Positions 1 to 10,084 of a stretch of 64,000 nucleotides of DNA are shown in pieces. Positions within the stretch are counted from its first letter, which is position 1. Every line of letters begins with the position of its first letter. The notes under the pieces were generated by a model that made no database searches, was not told the DNA's origin, and was given only the letters and a program-made list of their open reading frames with translations. The position numbers and the translations under genes are program-made. This DNA comes from Gemmatimonadota bacterium (lineage in GTDB: Bacteria > Gemmatimonadota > Gemmatimonadetes > Longimicrobiales > Gaopeijiaceae), in contig JAJDXG010000035.1 of assembly GCA_022823365.1 (NCBI GenBank), forward strand, positions 61,926-125,925, read 5' to 3'.

Positions 1-1307
1 TCGCCGCCGTCCACGTCGATCTGCCAGGTGCGCACCATGTTGGACCGTCGCCACGACTCGGTCAGAAGTGCGAGACCGTCCTCCCCCCGCGAGAGTCCCG
101 CGTAGCGGAGGGCCGTGCGCGCCACCTCCGCGGCATCACCGTCGAACGGCGCGGTCAGCCGCATCACCTGGTCGCGTTGCTCCGCCTCCGTCCAGGGATC
201 GCCCCCGTCGAGCGCCTCGACCCACATGAGGGTGTGGTCCTCCCCGGGCATCCAGCGGTGTCCGCGCGGGCCTTCCTCCACGCCTCCGATGGGGGCTCGG
301 TCCGCGAGAGGGATCGCCGCGACTTCGGCCACCACGCCGCCGTCCCGGCTCCAGATCTCGAGCTCCTTCGGGAAGCGCGAATCGGGCACCAGGTAGGAGA
401 AGGGGCGCACCGTCCTCTCCGCGAGGATGTACGCGCCGCTGGGCGAACGGCTGAGATTCCAGATGCCGGGTTCCGCCAGCGTGCGCACCGTCCCGTCGTC
501 CGCATCCACCAGCGCGGGTTGGGAAGTGGCGAAGTACTCGTACAGCGCTTCGCCGTGGGAGTCCTCGATGAGATCCTGGTAGGTGCGCACCGGAGCGGTC
601 CTGCCTTCGGCTTCCTGGATGACCGGGCCGCCGGGAACCGGGGGCGCCATGGGCGAGGGCCCGCGTCCCGAGGGCACCAGGGTGCAGAGCAACTCGTCCC
701 CGCCGGGCATCCAGTCGCAGGGTGCTCCGCGCACGCCGTTCAACCGCTCGCCGGTGAGTCTGCGGGCGGTGGCCTCCGAGACGCTGCCCGTCCAGAGCTC
801 GATGCCGTCGGCAACGGTGCGCGTGATCGCGAACCGATCTCCCCCGGGCGCGAAACGCGGCACGCCCCAGCCACCTTCCGGCGCGTCGACGGATCGCTCC
901 GAACCGTCGGAAACCCTCATCACGGAGAGGGTGGTGGTCAGTCCCGGATCGCGTCCCGTCGAGGGTCCGAAGACGCCCGTGGTCGCCGGATTGATGCGGC
1001 GGCCGCCCAGGCGAAGCATGGGCTGCGCCATGTCCTCGATCGAGGGCATGCTGCGACGCCCCGTGAGCACGATCCACTCCCCGTCCGGGCTGACGTTCAC
1101 GAACGGGGGCGGAGGCGCGTCGAGGATGCGAACGATCTCCTGGGGAGGCATGCGATATCCCTCCTGGGCGGAGACGTCGTGCGCGGCCAGGCCCAGGAAC
1201 GCGGCGGCCGAGGCCGCCACGAGCGTGGCTGGCAGCAGTCTCCGTCCTCCGCGGTGGAATCGCCGGGCCGTGGACATGGGGCGGGAGGGTGTGGTGGTCG
1301 GGGCCAT
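1..1307 (-). CDS. S9-type secreted peptidase, beta-propeller part only (3' end outside window)
   Basis: Reads as a secreted protein with an N-terminal Arg-rich signal peptide (hydrophobic LVAASAAAFLGLAA, then DVSAQEG) followed by repeats of a beta-propeller: PFVNVSPDGEWIVLTG, GWGVPRFAPGGDRFAIT, DWMPGGDELLCTL and WNLSRSPSGAYILAE. This blade pattern is typical of prolyl-oligopeptidase (S9) or glutamyl-peptidase-like enzymes. The alpha/beta-hydrolase catalytic domain would lie left of base 1, so no catalytic residues can be seen. The ATG at 1307 has GGAGAG a few bases upstream; an in-frame ATG at 1276 is an alternative. It is divergent from another S9 peptidase at 1506, with about 200 nt of shared upstream DNA. 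The family call is fair; the substrate is unknown. Confidence 0.75.
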   Translation of the reverse strand, partial: MAPTTTPSRPMSTARRFHRGGRRLLPATLVAASAAAFLGLAAHDVSAQEGYRMPPQEIVRILDAPPPPFVNVSPDGEWIVLTGRRSMPSIEDMAQPMLRLGGRRINPATTGVFGPSTGRDPGLTTTLSVMRVSDGSERSVDAPEGGWGVPRFAPGGDRFAITRTVADGIELWTGSVSEATARRLTGERLNGVRGAPCDWMPGGDELLCTLVPSGRGPSPMAPPVPGGPVIQEAEGRTAPVRTYQDLIEDSHGEALYEYFATSQPALVDADDGTVRTLAEPGIWNLSRSPSGAYILAERTVRPFSYLVPDSRFPKELEIWSRDGGVVAEVAAIPLADRAPIGGVEEGPRGHRWMPGEDHTLMWVEALDGGDPWTEAEQRDQVMRLTAPFDGDAAEVARTALRYAGLSRGEDGLALLTESWRRSNMVRTWQIDVDGG

Positions 1308-1505
1308 GATGGTCTCTCCGGAATCACGTGGCGCACCAGACGTGCTGGCGTTCGAACCGTACAGACCCGGAATGTGGGGGCACCCGAGGCGCGTGAGCAA
1401 ATGCCCGGACTCTCTGGCCCGCGAGTTTCGACTCCGGTAGCTTTCGCTTCTGTTCCCGAGTTCTTCAGAGGCTCAAGAGTGCGCTTGCTTTTCCGGAGGA
1501 TGAAG

Positions 1506-3527
1506 ATGGTCCGCGGAGCCCGAATGATCCCGCTGTTTCTACTGGTCGCCTTCGCGCCCCAGGCATCCGCCCAGGAGGGCGAGGTACTGTCGCTCGACAA
1601 GTACCTGGACTGGGAGTGGGTGGCCGATCCCCGCATCTCTCCCGACGGCAGCCGAATCGTCTACACGCGGTCCTGGGTGGACCAGCAGGACGACCGCAGG
1701 GCCTCGTCGGTGTGGGTGATGAACGCCGACGGCTCGCGGGCCCGCTTCCTGCTCGAGGGATCGAGCCCGCGCTGGTCGCCCGACGGCACCCGCATTGCCT
1801 TCCTGAACGACTCGCAGATCTTCGTGCGCTGGATGGACGCCGAGGGCGCCACCACCCAAATCACGCGCCTGGAGGAGAGCCCGTCGGACATCGCCTGGTC
1901 GCCGGACGGCACCCACATCTCCTTCGTCATGACGGTTCCGTCGGACGAGCGCTGGGCCATCGACATGCCCTCGCCGCCCGAGGGCGCCAGTTGGACCGAA
2001 GCCCCGAAGATCGTCACCCGGCTGACCTACCGCCGCGACCGCCGGGGCTACATCGACGACGGCTTCCAGCACCTCTTCCTGGTGCCCGCGGAAGGCGGCA
2101 CCCCGCGCCAGCTGACCGACGGCGACTGGAACCATTCCGCGCCCCATTGGATGCCCGACGGCTCGGAGATCGTCTTCCAGTCGCTGCGCATCGAGGACTC
2201 CGAGGACATCGATCAGACGTGGCGCGAGTCCGAGATCTACGCGGTAAATGTGCGTTCGCGCGCGATTCGCCAGATCACCGACCACCGCGGCCCCGACGGG
2301 AGCCCGGTCCCGTCTCCCGACGGCAGCCTGATCGCCTACCAGGCCAACGACTGGTCCGACGACACCTACGTCGAGACCGGCCTCTACGTGATGAGCGCCG
2401 ACGGCTCGGGCTCACGGCGCATCGCGAGCGAGTTGGGACGCCGGCTTTCGGGCGTGACCTGGGCCCGGGACGGTAGCGGGGTGTACTTCACCGCCGCCAT
2501 GACGGGCAACTCGAACCTCTGGTTCGCCCCGGTGAATGGCGATCCGCGTGCGGTGACCACCGGGAACCACATGCTCGCGGTCACCACGGTCGACGAACGG
2601 GGCCAGGCGGTGGGCACGCTCACGAGCTATCACGAGACGGGAGACGTCATCTCCTTCGCGCTCGACAGCCCCGGCGACATCCGCCAGCTCACGCGCGTGA
2701 ACGACGACATCCTGGCCGACGTCAGGCTCGGCGACGTCGAGGAGATCTGGTACAAGTCGGTCGACGACTTCGACATTCAGGGCTGGGTCATCAAGCCGCC
2801 CGACTTCGATGCCTCCGAGCGCTATCCGCTCATCCTCGCGATCCACGGCGGACCCCACGGGATGTACAACGTGGGGTTCAACTTCGGCTGGCAGAATCAC
2901 GCCGCCAACGGCTACGTGGTGCTCTACACCAACCCGCGCGGAAGCTCGGGCTACGGCAGCCCCTTCGGCAATGCCATCAAGAACGCGTATCCGGGCAAGG
3001 ACTACGACGACCTGATGAACGGCGTCGACGAGGTGATCGCCCGGGGCTACGTCGACACCGACAACATGTTCGTCTACGGCTGCTCCGGGGGCGGCGTGCT
3101 GACCTCATGGGTGGTCGGCCACACCGACCGCTTCCGGGCGGCGTCCGCGAACTGCCCGGTCACCAACTGGCTGTCGTTCGTCGGCACGACCGACGGAGCC
3201 ACCTGGTACAAGAACTTCGAGCACTTCCCCTGGGACGATCCCTCCGAGCACCTGCGCCGCTCACCGCTGATGTACGTGGGCAACGTGACCACGCCCACCA
3301 TGCTCATGACCGGCGAGATGGACCTCCGCACACCGATGGCGCAGACCGAGGAGTTCTACCAGGCGCTGCGGGTCCTGAAGGTCCCTGCGGCGATGGTGCG
3401 GTTCAAGGATGAGTGGCACGGCACCTCGAGCGTCCCGTCCAACTTCCTGCGCACGCAACTCTACCTGCGCAGCTGGTTCGAGCGGTGGATGACGCCGATG
3501 CCGGTCACGGAGGACGGCGCGCGCTGA
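1506..3527 (+). CDS. S9 family prolyl oligopeptidase / acylaminoacyl-peptidase-like, secreted
   Basis: A 673-residue protein with a signal peptide (MIPLFLLVAFAPQASAQ) that should act in the periplasm or outside the cell, cutting peptides. Residues about 30-400 form a WD/TolB-like propeller (WVADPRISPDGSRIVYT, RWSPDGTRIAFL, DIAWSPDGTHISFV). The C-terminal alpha/beta-hydrolase domain has HGGPHG and the complete triad: Ser527 in GCSGGG, Asp606 in GEMDLRT and His638 in DEWHGTS. The start is set by GGAGGA at 1495-1500, five bases before ATG 1506; ATG 1500 overlaps that SD, and ATG 1524 is also possible. A strong hairpin terminator follows directly. Dipeptidyl versus acylaminoacyl specificity cannot be decided. 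Confidence 0.92.
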   Translation: MVRGARMIPLFLLVAFAPQASAQEGEVLSLDKYLDWEWVADPRISPDGSRIVYTRSWVDQQDDRRASSVWVMNADGSRARFLLEGSSPRWSPDGTRIAFLNDSQIFVRWMDAEGATTQITRLEESPSDIAWSPDGTHISFVMTVPSDERWAIDMPSPPEGASWTEAPKIVTRLTYRRDRRGYIDDGFQHLFLVPAEGGTPRQLTDGDWNHSAPHWMPDGSEIVFQSLRIEDSEDIDQTWRESEIYAVNVRSRAIRQITDHRGPDGSPVPSPDGSLIAYQANDWSDDTYVETGLYVMSADGSGSRRIASELGRRLSGVTWARDGSGVYFTAAMTGNSNLWFAPVNGDPRAVTTGNHMLAVTTVDERGQAVGTLTSYHETGDVISFALDSPGDIRQLTRVNDDILADVRLGDVEEIWYKSVDDFDIQGWVIKPPDFDASERYPLILAIHGGPHGMYNVGFNFGWQNHAANGYVVLYTNPRGSSGYGSPFGNAIKNAYPGKDYDDLMNGVDEVIARGYVDTDNMFVYGCSGGGVLTSWVVGHTDRFRAASANCPVTNWLSFVGTTDGATWYKNFEHFPWDDPSEHLRRSPLMYVGNVTTPTMLMTGEMDLRTPMAQTEEFYQALRVLKVPAAMVRFKDEWHGTSSVPSNFLRTQLYLRSWFERWMTPMPVTEDGAR

Positions 3528-3553
3528 ACGCAGGCCCCGATGTCAGAACGGCA

Positions 3554-3588
3554 ACGGAGCCCCGAGGATCACCTCGGGGCTCCGTTTT
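3554..3588 (+). terminator. Rho-independent terminator after the S9 peptidase
   Basis: A perfect 14-bp stem (3554-3567 with 3572-3585) closes a 4-nt loop and ends in TTTT. It lies 27 nt after the stop codon of the peptidase gene. Confidence 0.92.
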
Positions 3589-3631
3589 CGTGTTGGTGTG
3601 TCAGCCCGGATCCCTTGCGGGATCGCGGGGA

Positions 3632-3793
3632 TCACCCCGCGGCCGCCGTCCGTTCCCGGCGGGACCCGGTGGCCAGCGGGCGGGTTTCCTTGCCGAGCAG
3701 CCGTTCGCTTGCCGTCGGGCGAGTCTCGCGCCTGCTGGAAAGGGTGTAGTCTCTTCGTCCCTTGAAACGGGTGCTGGATCTGCGGATCAACAT
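3632..3793 (-). CDS. Candidate small basic protein (53 aa), unknown
   Basis: A small open frame with a near-perfect SD: AAGGAGG lies 6 nt upstream of the ATG at 3793. The product is rich in Arg, Thr and Ser (MLIRRSSTRFKGRRDYTLSS at the start), with no membrane segment and no Cys pairs. It lies about 90 nt downstream of the 135-aa gene on the same strand. It could be a real small protein, a leader peptide, or chance. The SD is the main support; I recognise no family. Confidence 0.4.
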   Translation of the reverse strand: MLIRRSSTRFKGRRDYTLSSRRETRPTASERLLGKETRPLATGSRRERTAAAG

Positions 3794-3883
3794 CAACAAC
3801 CTCCTTCATCTATGACTTCAGCGGGCCGCGTCACCGCGACGCGGTTCGCATGACCAATAGTACGCGGGAACGCGGGATTGGAT

Positions 3884-4291
3884 TCAACGGCGCCGGCGAT
3901 AGATGCCGACCCGCAACGGAGGATCCACGGTCCAGTGGAAGTACAGCCGGTTGCGGCCGTCCCGGACCTGGTTCTGTTTCCGGTCGCGGGTCTTGGGATA
4001 GTCGACTCCCTGGGCGCTCTCGATGACCACCACCCCCTCGCCCGCGTCGGTTTCGGCCCGGCGCAGCTCCCTCTCGAGATTGCGCAGCAGCTCCTGCTCG
4101 GCCCGATCGTGGACGGGGCCATCCGCATTTGCGGACAACTCGAACGTCTTCACGGCCTCGTACTCCTCCGCGAAGTCATCGGCGCCGAATGAGCGTCGCC
4201 GGTCGCGGCGGAATCCGATCTCGGTGAGGGCGCGGGAATCGAAGTCGGGCTGAACGCTGTGAAGTCTGGTGCCGTAACGCTTCAGGATCAT
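3884..4291 (-). CDS. Conserved-looking hypothetical protein, 135 aa
   Basis: A soluble, charged protein with no signal peptide or membrane segment. The middle part (FAEEYEAVKTFELSANADGP, then a helical stretch rich in Glu and Arg) looks like a helix followed by a short beta region (GEGVVVIES...RLYFHWTVDPPLRVGIYRRRR). Codon use matches the neighbours, and the gene sits head-to-tail behind the helicase, 33 nt beyond its stop. No SD is obvious at ATG 4291. I do not recognise the family and assign no function. Confidence 0.65.
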   Translation of the reverse strand: MILKRYGTRLHSVQPDFDSRALTEIGFRRDRRRSFGADDFAEEYEAVKTFELSANADGPVHDRAEQELLRNLERELRRAETDAGEGVVVIESAQGVDYPKTRDRKQNQVRDGRNRLYFHWTVDPPLRVGIYRRRR

Positions 4292-4324
4292 GAATGGTCC
4301 GTTTCCGGTTGGATGTCCGGCCTC

Positions 4325-5584
<1,260 letters not shown>

Positions 5585-5638
5585 CCCGCCGTCCCCCGCA
5601 CTCATCCCCGATACCTGGCTCAAAAGCTCTCCCAAAGC

Positions 5639-6151
5639 ATGACGGATTCCGCCGTAACCTCAATACTTTTCGTGTGTCTGGGCAACATCTGCCGGTCTCC
5701 GCTGGCCGAAGGCGTCTTCATCCACCTCGCGAACCGGGCCGATGTCGACGTGCGCGTCGATTCCGCCGGCACCGGATCCTGGCACGTGGGCGAGCGTCCC
5801 GATTCGCGCGCCCTGGCGGTCGCCCGCGCCCATGGCGTCGAGTTGCCGGGACATGCGCGCCGGGTTAGCGAAAGCGACATGAGCGGCTTCGACTACGTGA
5901 TCGCGATGGACCGCAGCAATCTCGCCCACCTGGCGGCGCTGCGGCGGTCCTCGCACGGCTCCGCCCGCCTGCACCTCCTGCGCGAGTTCGACCCGGAAGC
6001 CGGCCGCAACAAGGATGTCCCCGACCCCTACTACGGGGGCAGACGCGGGTTCGAGGAGTGCTTCCGGATCGTGGAGCGGTCGTGCCGCGGGCTGCTGGAG
6101 AGTCTCAACCACCCCCCAGCACACGCGCCATCCGTCGAATCGCCTCGCTGA
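5639..6151 (+). CDS. Low-molecular-weight protein-tyrosine phosphatase
   Basis: A 170-residue cytoplasmic phosphatase that removes phosphate from tyrosine (possibly arginine) residues. The P-loop CX5R is at Cys13-Arg19 within FVCLGNICRSPLAEG, and the general-acid Asp is in VPDPYYGG (Asp129). The Ser after the Arg (CRS) is the usual family residue. It diverges from the helicase, and its last 47 bases overlap the end of the opposing aminotransferase gene. No SD is clear before ATG 5639, so it may be a leaderless transcript. No partner kinase is seen nearby, so the physiological substrate is unknown. Confidence 0.93.
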   Translation: MTDSAVTSILFVCLGNICRSPLAEGVFIHLANRADVDVRVDSAGTGSWHVGERPDSRALAVARAHGVELPGHARRVSESDMSGFDYVIAMDRSNLAHLAALRRSSHGSARLHLLREFDPEAGRNKDVPDPYYGGRRGFEECFRIVERSCRGLLESLNHPPAHAPSVESPR

Positions 6152-7289
6152 GCAGGTCGTCGGATGTGGCGAAGCTCATGCGCGCGTAACGGTCGTCGCC
6201 GAACGCCGAGCCGGGAACCAGCGCGACGCCGGCCTCTTCCAGCATGCGGGTACAGAAGTCGCTCGAGCCCTGACCGGGGCCGCAGGCCGAGTCGACCCGG
6301 AAAAAGAGGTAGAAGGCGCCTCCGGGCTCGACGAACGAGAGCTCGGGCAGGAGCTCGCCCATGAGCGAGACGACCAGGCGCTGACGCCGCTTGTACGCCT
6401 CCGCCATCTCGGCGATGTCCCCGAGCGAGCGCTCCACGTTGCCGTAGGCGGCGAGCGCCGCGAGCTGGGACGGCGTGGCCGGATTGGAGGTGGTGTGGCT
6501 CTGGAAGGCGGCCATCTTCTTCGCCCCGGCTCCCTCGCAGTAGGAGAAGCCGATGCGCCACCCGGTCATGGCGAAGGCCTTCGAGACGCCGTCGATGAGC
6601 ACGAAGGGACCCAGGTCCCCGGGATCCAGTTCCAGCAGCCCGGGCGCCGTCCCCGCGGCGGCAAAGTGGATGTGGCGGTAGATCTCGTCGTTAATCAGGC
6701 GGACGTCGTTGTCCCTGGCCCAGCGCGCCACGGCGGCGAGTGCGTCGCGCGTGTAGACGGCTCCGGTGGGATTGCTGGGCGAGCACATGATCAGGCCGCG
6801 GGTGCGCTCGGTGCGGGAGGCCTCCAGGTCCTCGGGACGAACCAGGAAGTTCTTCTCCGGCGGCCCCTGGACGAAGACAGGCTCGGCGCGCGAGAGCGTC
6901 ACCATCTCCGGATAGCTGGTCCAGTAGGGCGAGGCGATCATGACTTCGTCGCCCGGGCCGAAGAAGGTGAAGCATGCGTTGAAGAGCGCCTGCTTGGCCC
7001 CGGCGGTGACCACCACGTCGCTCCATGCCGCATCGGCGCCCCGGGCCACGAGAGACCTGGCGATGGCGGCGCGCAGTTCCGGCATTCCGGCGGCGGGGGT
7101 GTAGCGGGTGGCGCCCGCGCGCACCCCCTCCACGGCCGCGTCCACAAGCCAGGACGGAGTGTCGAAGTCGGGCTCGCCGGCGCTCAGGTCGATGATGTCC
7201 CGCCCCTCCGCGCGCAGGCGCTTGGCGAGCGAGCTGACGGCCATGGTTGCGGACGGCTGGAGTCGGGCGACGTTCTCGCTGAATGTCAT
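6105..7289 (-). CDS. Pyridoxal-phosphate aminotransferase class I (aspartate aminotransferase-like)
   Basis: A 394-residue PLP enzyme that moves an amino group between amino acids and 2-oxo acids. It reads ARLQPSATMAVSSLAKRL near the N-terminus, DIIDLSAGEPDFDTP, the cofactor-contacting SPYWTSYPEM, SNPTGAVY and the PLP lysine Lys237 in SKAFAMTGWRIGF. Order and length fit the aspartate aminotransferase I-gamma type. MTFSENVARL at 7289 is the natural start; the open frame continues upstream but reads as non-coding. It converges with the phosphatase gene (47-nt overlap of 3' ends). Substrate choice (Asp versus aromatic or prephenate) cannot be fixed by eye. Confidence 0.92.
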   Translation of the reverse strand: MTFSENVARLQPSATMAVSSLAKRLRAEGRDIIDLSAGEPDFDTPSWLVDAAVEGVRAGATRYTPAAGMPELRAAIARSLVARGADAAWSDVVVTAGAKQALFNACFTFFGPGDEVMIASPYWTSYPEMVTLSRAEPVFVQGPPEKNFLVRPEDLEASRTERTRGLIMCSPSNPTGAVYTRDALAAVARWARDNDVRLINDEIYRHIHFAAAGTAPGLLELDPGDLGPFVLIDGVSKAFAMTGWRIGFSYCEGAGAKKMAAFQSHTTSNPATPSQLAALAAYGNVERSLGDIAEMAEAYKRRQRLVVSLMGELLPELSFVEPGGAFYLFFRVDSACGPGQGSSDFCTRMLEEAGVALVPGSAFGDDRYARMSFATSDDLLSEAIRRMARVLGGG

Positions 7290-7468
7290 GGGCGGATCGA
7301 TGGGGAGGGACGGTCGGCAGGGGGTTGCCCGGGGATGCTCCCGCCCGGACGCGCCACCAAGTTGCCCCGGAGAGCGCCGGCGATCAAGCGGCGAGGGAGC
7401 ACGCCACGACCGGTCCGGCGGGCATGCGCCGCATTGCTGCACCTCGCGCGGGGGGCGAGATTCCGCCC

Positions 7469-8050
7469 ATGGAGGAAGCGGAGGTCATCTTCTATTTCGA
7501 CTACGTCGATCCCGCGTGCTACCTGCTGGACCAGGCGCTTCGCGCTCTGGCGCCGGACGGGGTGACGCTGGCCCGCCGGCCCTTCGAGTTGCGCCGCCCG
7601 CCCGTGCCGCCGATCGATCCCGAGTCCGAAGCCTGGAGAAGCCGCTGCCATGCCGTTCAAAGGGGCGCCGCGGACTACGGACTGGAGGTATCGATTCCCG
7701 GCCGGATGCCCTGGAGCCGCAAGGCGCACGAGTTGTCGTTGCACGCGCGCGCGAAGGGTTGCTGCGAAGCGGTGCATTCCGCACTGTTCCGGGCGTTCTT
7801 TGAACGGAAGGCGGACATCGGCCGCATCGACGTGCTGATCGCGCTCGCGGAAAAGGCGGGGCTGGACTCCACCGAGGCGAGAGCCGTACTCGATGTGGAT
7901 CGCTACGCGGCGCAAGTCGAGGAGATGCGCGAGGCGGCGCTGCGCAGCGGAGTACGGGGACCGCCCACGGTCGAGGCGGGCGGGCGGAGACTGGAAGGGC
8001 TGCCCGGCCGGCAGGAGCTGCTTCGCCTTCTCCGGGCGGCCGCGCGCTGA
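7469..8050 (+). CDS. DsbA-family (FrnE / HCCA isomerase-like) thioredoxin-fold protein with broken CxxC
   Basis: A 193-residue thioredoxin-fold protein of the FrnE / 2-hydroxychromene-2-carboxylate isomerase group. It opens with a strand EVIFYFDYVDPACYLLDQAL, where family members usually carry D-x-x-C-P-W-C; here only Cys17 remains. The typical helical insert contains WSRKAHELSLHARAKG, and the C-terminal cis-Pro segment is GVRGPPTVEAGGRRLEGLPG. With one Cys, classical dithiol exchange is unlikely; an isomerase-like or binding role is more probable. No signal peptide is seen at ATG 7469, so it is cytoplasmic. It diverges from the aminotransferase with 179 nt between starts. Confidence 0.75.
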   Translation: MEEAEVIFYFDYVDPACYLLDQALRALAPDGVTLARRPFELRRPPVPPIDPESEAWRSRCHAVQRGAADYGLEVSIPGRMPWSRKAHELSLHARAKGCCEAVHSALFRAFFERKADIGRIDVLIALAEKAGLDSTEARAVLDVDRYAAQVEEMREAALRSGVRGPPTVEAGGRRLEGLPGRQELLRLLRAAAR

Positions 8051-8114
8051 AGGACTCCATCCGGCGTGCGCGGAACCTCCCGATCCAGAATCAACCAACA
8101 AGCGAGAGAAGCAG

Positions 8115-8417
8115 ATGGCCGGATACCAGAGGAAGACGGCGCTTTCGCCGGCCGGAGTGATGGCGCGGGCCGAGGAGATCCTCCCGGACCTCGTCGGGCT
8201 GGCCCGCGCCCGGGGTTCGTCGCACGAAGCGACCTACACCGGCAAGGAAGGGACCCTCACGCTCTCGGTGCACCGCCACGGGATGTACACATCGGTGACC
8301 GCCTCGACGGACCGGCTGCGCACATCGCGCATCGACTACGAGATCCAGAAGTTTCTCAACAACCTGCCCTACGAGCCGGGTGACAGGGGCGGGCCGGGAT
8401 CCGGGGACCCCTCCTGA
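8115..8417 (+). CDS. Hypothetical small protein, 100 aa
   Basis: A small soluble protein without membrane segment: an N-terminal helix (GVMARAEEILPDLVGLARAR), then beta-rich sequence (HEATYTGKEGTLTLSVHRHG) and a Gly/Pro tail. ATG 8115 follows GAGAGAAG. It ends two bases before the GTG of the degenerate helicase, so the two are probably co-translated and may work together. I do not recognise the family. Confidence 0.65.
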   Translation: MAGYQRKTALSPAGVMARAEEILPDLVGLARARGSSHEATYTGKEGTLTLSVHRHGMYTSVTASTDRLRTSRIDYEIQKFLNNLPYEPGDRGGPGSGDPS

Positions 8418-8419
8418 CC

Positions 8420-10045
8420 GTGGACTCCTTCGGGGAACTCGGGCTCCCGCCGGAGCTGGTCGACGCCCTTGCCGCCGAGGGCATCGAGCGCCCCACGCCG
8501 CTCCAGCGAGATGTGATCCCGCTTCTGCGCCGCGGCAACAACGCGCTCGTGCGCGCCGGTCCGGGCAGCGGAACCCTGGTGGCTTACGGTGCTCCCCTGC
8601 TGGAGCGCATCCAGGCGGAGGCGACGGTGCCCAGGGCGCTTGTGCTCACCGCTTCGGCCACGGCGGCCGGGGCTCTTGCCACCTCGCTCGCCCGGCTGGC
8701 GACGGCAACCGGACACGCGGTGGCGGCGCTGGGCTCGCCCTGGGCCGCTCCGGAACATTCCGATATCCTCTTCGCCACCGCTCCCGACCTCCTCGCGGCG
8801 GTGCGGAATTCGCGGCTGCGGCTGGAAGACCTCCGCGCGCTGGTGGTGGACGGGGCCGCGACCATCCAGCGGTCGGACGGACTCGAAGATCTCGAGACCC
8901 TGATCGGTTTCGTGCCCGCGACGGCGCAGCGCGTCGTGATTTCCTTGCCGGTCACCCCGGAAGTCGGAGCATTCGCGCGTGCCCACGCGAGGAAAGCGGG
9001 GTACGTGGCGGGCTCCGGCGTGCCGCAGGGCGGCGAAGCCGGCCCGATCCGCGGAATCCTGCACTATCGGATCTGCCGCAGGAATGACGCGGATCTCGTT
9101 AGCGCGGTGTCCGAAGTGCTGGAGGAGGGCGCGCGCCACGTGCTGGTCTTCTGCGCGTCCGACGATCACGCCGCGGATGTGGGCGACCTGCTCTCGCTGC
9201 ACGGCTTCCAGGCGGGCGCTCCCGGAGATGCTTCTACGACGGTCTGGCTCGCGAGCCGGGTCGACGACGCCGAACCCCCTGTCCTCAGCGGTATCGCCGA
9301 CGCGAGCAGCGTCGCCACGTTGAGCGCCGACGTGCCGGTCGGGGCCGGCGAACTGCGTCACCGGCACGCCCTCGGAGCCTCGGCCGCCGTGCTCGTGCTT
9401 CATCGGGAAGTGGCGCATCTGAAGGCGGTCGCGGCCGAGGCGGGCTATCGCCTGCGACCTCTTCCGATACCCCCTCGGACCGACGCCCACTCCGAGCTCG
9501 AACGCCGGCGATCGGAGTTGCTGCGCATCCTCGAGGAGGAAGACCTCGCCCCGGAGATGCTGCTTCTCGACCCGCTGTTCGAGCGCCATGACCCGGTGGA
9601 GGTCGCCGCGGCCGCGAGCCGCCTGGCGGGGCAGGCGGCGAAAAACCCCTCGGCCCGTCGCAAGCGAGCCGACGGAGAAGCGCGCCGGGGCGCCACCCAT
9701 CCCGCGGATTCACCGGCCGCGGTCCAGCTTCCGGTTCGCGCCCAGGCCTGGGTGCGCCTGTTCGTGAGCGTGGGCTCGCGCGACGGAATCGGACCGGGCG
9801 ACCTGCTGGGGGCCGCCGTGGACGAGGCCGGAATCGAGCGCGGCCAGGTGGGCAGGATCGAGATCCAGGAAAACTTCACCCGCGTCGAAATCCGGCCGCA
9901 GGTGGCGGAGAAGGTGGTGCGGGCCCTCAACGGAATCACTCTGGGCGGACGCGCCGTGCGCGTGGACTACCACCGCGAGCCCGCGCGCGGCCCCTCCCGG
10001 TCGAGAGGTGGCTCCGGGCGGCGGCGCGTCAGACCCCGGTCGTGA
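8420..10045 (+). CDS. Degenerate DEAD-box helicase-like protein with DbpA-type RNA-binding domain
   Basis: A 541-residue protein with the DEAD-box layout but lost catalysis. The Q-motif region is good (FGELGLPPELVDALAAEGIERPTPLQ in form), but motif I is GPGSGT (residues 47-52) with no Lys, motif II is VDGA (143-146) instead of DEAD, and SAT and HRIGRTAR are absent. Residues about 450-525 match the DbpA C-terminal RNA-binding fold (VRLFVSVGSRDGIGPGDLLG ... VGRIEIQENFTRVEI). It probably binds RNA, perhaps rRNA, without ATP-driven unwinding. The GTG start at 8420 is 2 nt after the previous stop. Codon use is normal and the frame is intact over 1.6 kb, so this is not simple decay. Confidence 0.8.
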   Translation: MDSFGELGLPPELVDALAAEGIERPTPLQRDVIPLLRRGNNALVRAGPGSGTLVAYGAPLLERIQAEATVPRALVLTASATAAGALATSLARLATATGHAVAALGSPWAAPEHSDILFATAPDLLAAVRNSRLRLEDLRALVVDGAATIQRSDGLEDLETLIGFVPATAQRVVISLPVTPEVGAFARAHARKAGYVAGSGVPQGGEAGPIRGILHYRICRRNDADLVSAVSEVLEEGARHVLVFCASDDHAADVGDLLSLHGFQAGAPGDASTTVWLASRVDDAEPPVLSGIADASSVATLSADVPVGAGELRHRHALGASAAVLVLHREVAHLKAVAAEAGYRLRPLPIPPRTDAHSELERRRSELLRILEEEDLAPEMLLLDPLFERHDPVEVAAAASRLAGQAAKNPSARRKRADGEARRGATHPADSPAAVQLPVRAQAWVRLFVSVGSRDGIGPGDLLGAAVDEAGIERGQVGRIEIQENFTRVEIRPQVAEKVVRALNGITLGGRAVRVDYHREPARGPSRSRGGSGRRRVRPRS

Positions 10046-10084
10046 GCCGGGATACGAGAACCCGCACGATCAGGGCCGCATGAC

